DNA of 23,349 bases from positions 1 through 23,349 of the forward strand of contig JAFAAN010000173.1 of the NCBI GenBank assembly GCA_023426545.1, read 5' to 3'. Below are positions 13,719 through 23,349 of this stretch, in pieces. The notes beneath the pieces were generated by a model. That model was not told the DNA's origin. It did no database searches and worked only from the letters and a program-made list of their open reading frames with translations. Position 1 is the stretch's first letter, and each line of letters opens with the position of its first letter. Source of the DNA: Pseudomonadota bacterium (GTDB lineage Bacteria; Myxococcota; Myxococcia; Myxococcales; Myxococcaceae). Position numbers and translations under genes: made by a program.

Positions 13719-14135
13719 TCAGAGGTTGAAGTGGCCCGAGGCCTCCGGCTGATAGGGAATCGCGACGATGCGCAGCTTCTTGGTGCGGCCGCCCGGGAGG
13801 GGCCAGGCGATGGATTGGCCCACGGACAGGCCGATGAGGGCGCTGCCGATGGGGGCTAGGACGGAAATCCGGCCATCATCGCTGCTGGCTTCGCGCGGAT
13901 AGACGAGGGTCACCTCGCGCCGCTCTCCAGTCTGTTCGTCTTCGAAGACGACCTTGCTGTTCATCGTCACGACGTCGGAGGGCACCTTCTCTGGTGTGAC
14001 GACGCGGGCCCGCGTCAGCTCCGCATCGAGCATCTCCGCGAACTCGGCCGTCCGGCCACCTCCGCTGTGGTCCACCACCTGGCGCAGGCGCTCCAGGTCG
14101 GCTTCTGTCACGATGAGGGTATGTTCGCTGGTCAT
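13719..14135 (-). CDS. rnk: Rnk, GreA/GreB-family regulator of nucleoside diphosphate kinase
   Basis: 138 residues, the usual Rnk length. It has a short N-terminal helical region (TEADLERLRQVVDHS) and a GreA/GreB-type C-terminal domain (about 55-130) with SDVVTMNSKVVFED, VTLVYPREA, ISVLAPIGSALIGLSVGQSI and WPLPGG, matching the Rnk pattern closely. Rnk binds RNA polymerase like Gre factors but lacks the long coiled coil needed for transcript cleavage; in enterobacteria it affects nucleoside diphosphate kinase levels. The ATG at 14135 has GGAGG 7 nt upstream. It lies downstream of gltD on the same strand, but with its own promoter-like sequence in between. Confidence 0.88.
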   Translation of the reverse strand: MTSEHTLIVTEADLERLRQVVDHSGGGRTAEFAEMLDAELTRARVVTPEKVPSDVVTMNSKVVFEDEQTGERREVTLVYPREASSDDGRISVLAPIGSALIGLSVGQSIAWPLPGGRTKKLRIVAIPYQPEASGHFNL

Positions 14136-14163
14136 TTCACGGTCCTCCAGTGGGAGGGAGTTG

Positions 14164-14180
14164 GGGTTAAACCCATTCTA
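14164..14180 (-). promoter_or_regulatory. rnk promoter -10 element with overlapping palindrome
   Basis: The minus strand has TAGAAT (plus positions 14175-14180) as a -10 element, giving a start near 14168 and a leader of about 33 nt. A perfect inverted repeat GGGTT-A-AACCC (14164-14174) covers that predicted start and could be an operator. No good -35 is seen. Confidence 0.4.
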
Positions 14181-14203
14181 ACTGATCAGGCGACGGTTTA
14201 TTC

Positions 14204-14237
14204 CCGAGTCGGCCCTCGGAACGGCCCGGGTGTTCCG
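14204..14237 (-). terminator. Overlapping hairpins after gltD
   Basis: Just after the gltD stop, CGGAAC / GTTCCG (14217-14237) and, alternatively, CCGAG / CTCGG (14204-14219) can form. The second is followed on the minus strand by GGAATAAA. Both stems are short, so this is a modest candidate for ending the gltBD transcript. Confidence 0.35.
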
Positions 14238-14244
14238 TTACCCC

Positions 14245-15705
14245 TCAGAAGATGCAGTCCACCCCCCGCGTAGGCAACAGGGAATGGCCCCCGGAGAGGT
14301 AGGCGTCACAGGCCTTCGCGGCCTCCCGGCCATCCGACAGGGCCCAGACGATGAGGCTGGCGCCCCGGCTCGCGTCCCCGGCGCAGAATACCCCCTCCGC
14401 CGACGTGGCGAAGTGCGCGTCGACCTGCACCGTCCCCCGGGGGGACAGCTTCACGCCCAGCTCCTCCGACAGTGGGCCCGTCTCCGGCCCGGTGAAGCCC
14501 ATGGCCAGCACCAGCAGGTCCACCTCGAACGTCGCCTCGGTGCCGGGCCGCTCGATGAGGCGGGGGAGGGCGCCGGGCTCGCGCTGGACGTCGACCTCCA
14601 CGGCGTGTAGCGCCTGGAGCCGCCCGTCGCTCCCCGACAGCCGCTTCGTCATCATCGCGAACCTGCGCTCGCCGCCCTCCTCCTGGCTGGTGGAGGTGCG
14701 GAAGATGAGGGGCCACTTCGGCCAGGGGTTTCCCTCGGCCCGCGCCAGGGGCGGCGCCGGGAGCAGCTCCACCTGCCGCACGCTCCTGGCGCCCTGACGC
14801 AGCGCGGTGCCCAGGCAGTCCGAGCCCGTGTCGCCGCCGCCCAGCACCACGACGTGCCGCCCCGCGGCGTCCAGCCGCGCGTCCTTCTGGCCATGCCCTG
14901 AGACGAGCCGGTTCTGGTGCTCCAGGTACGCCATGGCCTGGACCACGCCGGACAGCTCGCGCCCGGGCACCTCCAGGTCCCGGGGCCGCCGGGCGCCCAG
15001 GGCCAGCACCAGGGCGTCATGCTTCGCGCGCAGCTCGCGGTAGCTCAGCGCTCCGCCCACGTCCACGCCGGTGACGAAGGTGATGCCTTCCGCCTCCATC
15101 AGCGCGACGCGCCGGTCCACCACGGACTTCTCCAGCTTGAAGTCCGGGATGCCGTAGCGCAGCAGGCCGCCGGGGCGGGCGTCCCGCTCGTACACCGTGA
15201 CGGAGTGGCCGGCCACATTGAGCTGGGACGCCGCCGCCAGGCCCGCGGGCCCGGAGCCCACCACGCCCACCGTCTTCCCCGTGCGGCGCGCCGGGGGCCG
15301 GGGCTTCACCCAGCCCTCCGCGAAGGCGCGCTCGGCGATCTCCTTCTCCATCTGTTCGATGGTGACGGCGTCGTGGTGGATGGCCAGCACGCACGCGGCC
15401 TCGCACGGCGCCGGGCACAGGCGGCCCGTCATCTCCGGGAAGCCGTTGGTGCGGCTGAGCAGGTCATACGCCTCGCGCCAGCGGCCCCGGTACACGGCCT
15501 CGTTGAAGTCGGGGATGAGGTTCCCCAGGGGACAGCCCTGGTGACAGAAGGGGACGCCGCAGTCCATGCAGCGGCCGGCCTGTCGCTTCGCCTCGTCCGG
15601 GGCCAGCGGCAGCGCGAACTCGCGCCAGTCGTTGAGCCGCTCCGCCTTGTCCCGCTTGTCCGCGTGGACGCGCTCCCACTCGATGAATCCCGTCGGCTTT
15701 CCCAT
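14245..15705 (-). CDS. gltD: Glutamate synthase (NADPH) small subunit
   Basis: 486 residues. It passes electrons from NADPH via FAD and iron-sulphur clusters to the large subunit for glutamate synthesis. The N-terminus carries two cysteine clusters for [4Fe-4S] centres: Cys46, 49, 54, 58 (CMDCGVPFCHQGCP) and Cys97, 101, 105 (CPAPCEAAC). An FAD-binding Rossmann motif (VGVVGSGPAGLAAA) follows near residue 148, and an NADPH-binding motif (VVVLGGGDTGSDC) in the second half. The length is usual. The ATG at 15705 follows the gltB stop by only 3 nt, and its GGGAGG Shine-Dalgarno sequence lies inside the end of gltB, so translation is coupled. Confidence 0.95.
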   Translation of the reverse strand: MGKPTGFIEWERVHADKRDKAERLNDWREFALPLAPDEAKRQAGRCMDCGVPFCHQGCPLGNLIPDFNEAVYRGRWREAYDLLSRTNGFPEMTGRLCPAPCEAACVLAIHHDAVTIEQMEKEIAERAFAEGWVKPRPPARRTGKTVGVVGSGPAGLAAASQLNVAGHSVTVYERDARPGGLLRYGIPDFKLEKSVVDRRVALMEAEGITFVTGVDVGGALSYRELRAKHDALVLALGARRPRDLEVPGRELSGVVQAMAYLEHQNRLVSGHGQKDARLDAAGRHVVVLGGGDTGSDCLGTALRQGARSVRQVELLPAPPLARAEGNPWPKWPLIFRTSTSQEEGGERRFAMMTKRLSGSDGRLQALHAVEVDVQREPGALPRLIERPGTEATFEVDLLVLAMGFTGPETGPLSEELGVKLSPRGTVQVDAHFATSAEGVFCAGDASRGASLIVWALSDGREAAKACDAYLSGGHSLLPTRGVDCIF

Positions 15706-15708
15706 GGC

Positions 15709-20274
<4,566 letters not shown>

Positions 20275-20498
20275 CAAGAGTCCCCTTTCCCGACGACGCG
20301 GGTTGTCATCAATACTGTGTCGCACCACGCTAACGCGCTGCGTTGCCCTGCGTAAAGGGAGGCCCCCACCTCGGGTGGATGGTGGGATGAGGAGGCACCT
20401 GGCGGGCTTGGATGGACTACAGTGCCGCGCTCTGTCGCATTCCGGCGGTGGTCATGAGGCTCCGACGCTCGGATGCCGCACCGCGTGAGGTCGCTCCC

Positions 20499-20987
20499 AT
20501 GCCGTACACCCCGATCATCGGCACGCTCGGCTACGTGATGTCGCCGGACGGGCAGCGCGTACTGCTCATCCACCGCAACGCCCGGCCGGATGATGCGCAC
20601 TACGGCAAATTCAATGGGTTGGGCGGGAAGATGGACCGCGACGAGGACGTGGCCGCCTGCATGCGCCGGGAGATTCGCGAGGAGGCGGGCATCGAGTGCA
20701 CGCAGATGGTGCTGCGCGGCACCCTCTCCTGGCCCGGCTTCGGGAAGCACGGCGAGGACTGGCTGGGCTTCGTCTTCCGCATCGACCGCTTCGAGGGCAC
20801 GCCGCTGGAGCGCAACCCGGAGGGGGCGCTCTCCTGGGTGCCGGTGGTGGACCTCCCGAAGCTCAACCTCTGGGACGGGGACCGGCACTTCCTGCCGCTG
20901 GTGTTCGATGCCGACCCGCGCCCGTTTCACGGCGTGATGCCGTACTCCGGCGGCCGCGCCGTGAGCTGGAGCTACAGCCGCTTCTAG
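20499..20987 (+). CDS. Nudix hydrolase, MutT/8-oxo-dGTP diphosphatase-like
   Basis: 162 residues. The Nudix box is a perfect match to GX5EX7REUXEEXGU at Gly43-Ile65 (GKMDRDE ... RREIREEAGI), with the metal-binding glutamates present. The context FNGLGGKMD before the box and the overall size resemble the 8-oxo-dGTP-cleaving MutT/MTH1 group, but Nudix substrates are poorly predicted from sequence. It is cytosolic. The ATG at 20499 has GAGG about 9 nt upstream and begins MPYTPIIGTLGYV, a typical Nudix first strand; the frame is open to 20412, but that extension looks like leader. The 224-nt gap to divergent gltB holds no feature I can name with confidence. Confidence 0.88.
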   Translation: MPYTPIIGTLGYVMSPDGQRVLLIHRNARPDDAHYGKFNGLGGKMDRDEDVAACMRREIREEAGIECTQMVLRGTLSWPGFGKHGEDWLGFVFRIDRFEGTPLERNPEGALSWVPVVDLPKLNLWDGDRHFLPLVFDADPRPFHGVMPYSGGRAVSWSYSRF

Positions 20988-21052
20988 GCGCGCGCCACGG
21001 CAGCGGCGGGCCGAGCGTTCTGTCGCACGTAAGAAAATCTGCTCAGCGGGCG

Positions 21053-21081
21053 TTGACGGATGGGGGGCCAGGGGATATCCA
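21053..21081 (+). promoter_or_regulatory. Sigma-70-type promoter of tonB
   Basis: TTGACG (21053-21058), a 17-nt spacer and TATCCA (21076-21081). Transcription would start near 21088, a few bases before the Fur-box palindrome. It fits the position of the Fur box and of the downstream AGGAG/GTG start. Confidence 0.55.
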
Positions 21082-21096
21082 CGGTCCTGGTGAAAG

Positions 21097-21111
21097 TGAG
21101 AACGATTCTCA
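21097..21111 (+). promoter_or_regulatory. Fur box in the tonB leader
   Basis: TGAGAACGATTCTCA is a perfect TGAGAA-N3-TTCTCA inverted repeat and fits the 7-1-7 Fur pattern TGATAAT-N-ATTATCA with G/C substitutions. It lies just downstream of the predicted transcription start, where bound Fur-Fe would block transcription. It also shows that the longer frame from 21060 is not the real start. Confidence 0.7.
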
Positions 21112-21134
21112 ATTTCGAGCCAGGAGTGCCGGTC

Positions 21135-21980
21135 GTGGACGCTGCTCCCGTGACGATGGCGCGCTCCGCTGGGGGGCTCTTCCGCATGGGAGACTCCGCC
21201 TCCGCGGAGGGCTTCTGGAGCCGGTGGAGTGGGGCGTGCTTCCTGGCCGTCGTGCTGCACGCCGGCGTGGTGGCCGCCGCGCTGTCGGTGACGCCGTCGC
21301 CGCCGAAGCCAGCGGTGCGAGAGGAGCCGGAGCTGGTGCTGCTGGCCCTCGCGGCGCCGCCGCCTCCGCCCCCCGCGGGCGGCGGGGCTCAGCGGGCGCC
21401 GGCGAAGAAGGACCTGCAGCGTCAGGCGCGGCCCCGGCCCACACAGCGCGTAGTGCCCGCACCCGTGCCCCGGCCGGAGCCGGTGGCGGAGGTGAAGCCG
21501 GAGACGCCCCCGGAGCCGGTGCCCGAGCCGGTTGCTGAACCGGCGCCCGAGGTGGCCCAGTCGGCGCCCGTGGACAGCGGCGCCGCGTCCGCGATTGGTG
21601 GGGTGGTGGGGGGCGTGGTCGGTGGGGTGGTGGGCGGCACGCAGGGCGGCATCGTCGGCTCGACGGCGATCGGCGGCACGGGCGATGCGCTTACCCTCAA
21701 GCAGGTGATGCGTGCGCCCACGGTGCAGACGTCGGTGGCGCCGGAGTTCCCGCGGCTGGCGAAGCAGCGCAACATCCAGGGCAAGGTGGTGGTGCGCATC
21801 ATCGTCGGGACGGATGGTCGGGTGGAGGCGGAGCACACGAAGGTCATCCGCTCGGTGCCCGTGTTCGACGCGGCCGCCATCAACGCCGTCAATCAGTGGC
21901 GCTTCACGCCGGCGCTGGGCCGCTCGGGCCGGCCGGTGCGCGTCATCGTCGATGTGCCGGTCAACTTCTCGCTGACGTGA
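21135..21980 (+). CDS. tonB: TonB energy transducer
   Basis: 281 residues. It transmits proton-motive force from an ExbB/ExbD complex to outer-membrane receptors. A membrane anchor lies at about 33-52 (ACFLAVVLHAGVVAAALSV, with the usual His). A long Pro-rich periplasmic linker follows (PPPPPP; EPVPEPVAEPAPE), then a Gly-Val repeat (VVGG copies at 21597-21638), then the TonB C-terminal domain (APEFPRLAKQRNIQGKVVVRIIVGTDGRV ... AINAVNQWRFTPA). The GTG at 21135 has AGGAG 8 nt upstream and clears the Fur box; an ATG at 21186, preceded by GGGGGG, is an alternative. The PepSY gene follows after about 70 nt. exbB, exbD and a receptor are not in the window, so it may use components encoded elsewhere. 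Confidence 0.9.
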   Translation: MDAAPVTMARSAGGLFRMGDSASAEGFWSRWSGACFLAVVLHAGVVAAALSVTPSPPKPAVREEPELVLLALAAPPPPPPAGGGAQRAPAKKDLQRQARPRPTQRVVPAPVPRPEPVAEVKPETPPEPVPEPVAEPAPEVAQSAPVDSGAASAIGGVVGGVVGGVVGGTQGGIVGSTAIGGTGDALTLKQVMRAPTVQTSVAPEFPRLAKQRNIQGKVVVRIIVGTDGRVEAEHTKVIRSVPVFDAAAINAVNQWRFTPALGRSGRPVRVIVDVPVNFSLT

Positions 21981-22053
21981 GTACCGGCGCGGGGTCGCGC
22001 CGGTGCCGCCCAGTGTTGCTCGCGCGCGCCCCGGCTCGCGCCCAAGTCGTTTC

Positions 22054-23280
22054 ATGCGCACCTTCCGAAACATCATCTTCTGGATTCATCTCATCGTCGG
22101 CGTCGCCGCTGGGCTCGTGATTGGCATCATGTCCTTCACGGGCGTGGTCATTGCCTTCGAGAAGCAGATCATCGAGTGGGCGGAGCGGGATGTCCGGACG
22201 GTGCAGGTGCCATCTCCCGACGCGGTCCGGCTCCCCGTGGAGGCGCTGGTCGAGCGCGTGCGCGCGGCGCGGACCGAAGGGCAGCCTTCCGGCGTGACGG
22301 TGTTCCCCGACCCGGCGTCGTCGGTGCTGGTGAACATCGGCCGGGGCTCGGTGGCCTACGTGAATCCGTACACCGGGGAGGTGCTGGGCGCTGGCGCGAC
22401 GGGCCTGCGAGGCTTCTTCCAGTGGAACGTGGAGCTGCACCGGTGGCTCGCCGCGAGCGGTGACAACCGCGCGGTGGGCAAGGCCATCACCGGGGCGAGC
22501 AACGCGGTCTTCCTCTTCCTGGCCATCTCCGGCCTGTACCTGTGGTGGCCGCGCAAGTGGACGCTGCGGGCCATGCGGCCGTCGCTGTGGTTCCGGCGCG
22601 GGCTGAAGGGCAAGGCGCGCGACTGGAACTGGCACAACGTCATGGGCTTCTGGCTGCTGCCCGTGCTCGTCGTGCTCACCGCGTCGGGCATGGTCATCTC
22701 GTACAAGTGGGCGTCGAACCTGGTGTTCACCCTGACGGGCAACACGCCGCCCGCGACCCAGGGGCCGCCGGGCTCGGCGACGGTGAAGGTGCCCGCGCCC
22801 GAGGGGGAGCTGCCCCGCACGCCGATGGACGCGCTCATCGCGGAGGCTCGGAAGACGTCGCCCACCTGGGCGTCCGTCACGGTGCGCCTCGGCGGCGGTG
22901 GGCGTGGCGCGCAGGCGGCTGGTGAGCGCGGCGGAAAGGCCGAGGTGGACGCCGTGGCGCTGACGATCCGCGAGACGGACGCGTGGCCGCCGTTCGCCGC
23001 GAAGCAGGTGTCGCTCAACCCCTTCACGGGCGAGGTGGCGAAGCTGGAGGGCTACGCCGACTACAACAGCGGGCGCAAGCTGCGCACCTGGCTGCGCTTC
23101 CTCCACACCGGCGAGGCGCTGGGCCTGGTGGGACAGTTCGTGGCCGCCGTCGCGTCGCTGGGGGGCGTGTTCCTCGTCTACACCGGCTTCGCGCTGGCGT
23201 GGCGCCGGTTCTTCCCCCGGCGCCGTGGCGCGACCGAGCCCCGCGCGGAGGCCGCCGCTCAGTCCGAGCAGGCGGCTTGA
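22054..23280 (+). CDS. PepSY-associated membrane protein, likely siderophore-linked
   Basis: 408 residues. Four membrane segments with two large periplasmic loops: TM1 about 8-34 (IIFWIHLIVGVAAGLVIGIMSF, with His12), TM2 around VFLFLAISGLYLWW, TM3 around GFWLLPVLVVLTASGMVISY and TM4 around VGQFVAAVASLGGVFLVYTGF. This is the PepSY_TM pattern, in which conserved membrane histidines are thought to bind haem; some members reduce ferric siderophores or act with TonB-dependent receptors. Direct enzymatic evidence is lacking here. The position just after Fur-controlled tonB supports a role in iron uptake. ATG 22054 was chosen because the first membrane segment starts right after it; a GTG at 22003 would add 17 Arg/Pro-rich residues. 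No strong Shine-Dalgarno sequence precedes either. Confidence 0.82.
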   Translation: MRTFRNIIFWIHLIVGVAAGLVIGIMSFTGVVIAFEKQIIEWAERDVRTVQVPSPDAVRLPVEALVERVRAARTEGQPSGVTVFPDPASSVLVNIGRGSVAYVNPYTGEVLGAGATGLRGFFQWNVELHRWLAASGDNRAVGKAITGASNAVFLFLAISGLYLWWPRKWTLRAMRPSLWFRRGLKGKARDWNWHNVMGFWLLPVLVVLTASGMVISYKWASNLVFTLTGNTPPATQGPPGSATVKVPAPEGELPRTPMDALIAEARKTSPTWASVTVRLGGGGRGAQAAGERGGKAEVDAVALTIRETDAWPPFAAKQVSLNPFTGEVAKLEGYADYNSGRKLRTWLRFLHTGEALGLVGQFVAAVASLGGVFLVYTGFALAWRRFFPRRRGATEPRAEAAAQSEQAA

Positions 23281-23284
23281 GAGG

Positions 23285-23316
23285 GGCGCCCACCTCGCGC
23301 TCGCGAGGCGGGCGCC
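23285..23316. terminator. Strong hairpin after the PepSY gene
   Basis: GGCGCCC-A-CCTCGCG pairs with CGCGAGG-C-GGGCGCC, a 14-bp stem with one A/C mismatch and a very small loop, starting 5 nt after the PepSY stop. It lies between that gene and a possible convergent gene, so it may work in both directions. Confidence 0.6.
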
Positions 23317-23320
23317 TTCG

Positions 23321-23349
23321 CTACTTCCCGGAGGGGGTCAGCTCCGGTC
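23321..23349 (-). CDS. Possible C-terminus of a convergent gene, cut by window edge
   Basis: On the minus strand a frame enters from the right edge, reads PELTPSGK and stops with TAG at 23321-23323, immediately beyond the hairpin. The position fits the end of a convergent gene, but eight codons are too few to identify a product or to prove coding. Confidence 0.3.

Noticed and set aside
20275..20498. Promoters for gltB and the Nudix gene in the divergent gap
   Set aside because: Several weak -10-like strings (for example TACAGT at 20418) can be found, but none has a matching -35, so no promoter is annotated.

Overview
Very high-GC DNA with strong GC-third-position codon bias and dense long antisense shadow frames. 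Two-way signalling genes (an FHA-GAF adenylate cyclase, a Ser/Thr kinase and a sigma-54 enhancer-binding protein) sit among housekeeping genes. This gene mix and composition suggest a myxobacterium of the Myxococcaceae (Myxococcus/Corallococcus/Pyxidicoccus type). That is an inference from gene content, not from a marker gene. No rRNA, tRNA, CRISPR array, insertion sequence or prophage was seen; the window reads as ordinary chromosome.

Layout, left to right. (1) 1-1337: a truD tRNA pseudouridine synthase on the minus strand that runs off the left edge. (2) 1408-6326, plus strand: a lipoprotein, then a class III adenylate cyclase whose stop overlaps the start (ATGA) of a membrane Ser/Thr kinase, giving a cAMP/phosphorylation signalling pair. 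(3) 6387-11320, minus strand: a 789-residue protein of unknown function, and upstream of it a two-gene operon (metallo-beta-lactamase-fold hydrolase, then sigma-54 activator). A near-consensus -24/-12 promoter lies in front of that operon, and repeated TGTTCCA-type elements lie further upstream, so the activator may control its own operon. (4) 11686-13597, plus strand: a DTW-domain tRNA acp3U transferase, a small cytochrome c and an orphan ParA ATPase. (5) 13719-20274, minus strand: rnk, and gltD and gltB (NADPH glutamate synthase; gltB is transcribed first). (6) 20499-23280, plus strand: a Nudix hydrolase, then a Fur-box-controlled tonB followed by a PepSY membrane protein, probably an iron-uptake unit. 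A strong hairpin and the last few codons of a possible convergent gene end the window.

Convergent gene pairs (kinase/unknown at 6327-6386; parA/rnk at 13598-13718; PepSY/right-edge stub) each have a GC-rich hairpin between them that could terminate transcription in both directions. Several starts were moved downstream of the longest frame because a Shine-Dalgarno sequence, a neighbouring stop or a regulatory site favours the internal start. The most interesting parts are the putative self-regulated sigma-54 operon, the coupled cyclase-kinase pair, and the large unrecognised protein at 6387-8756.
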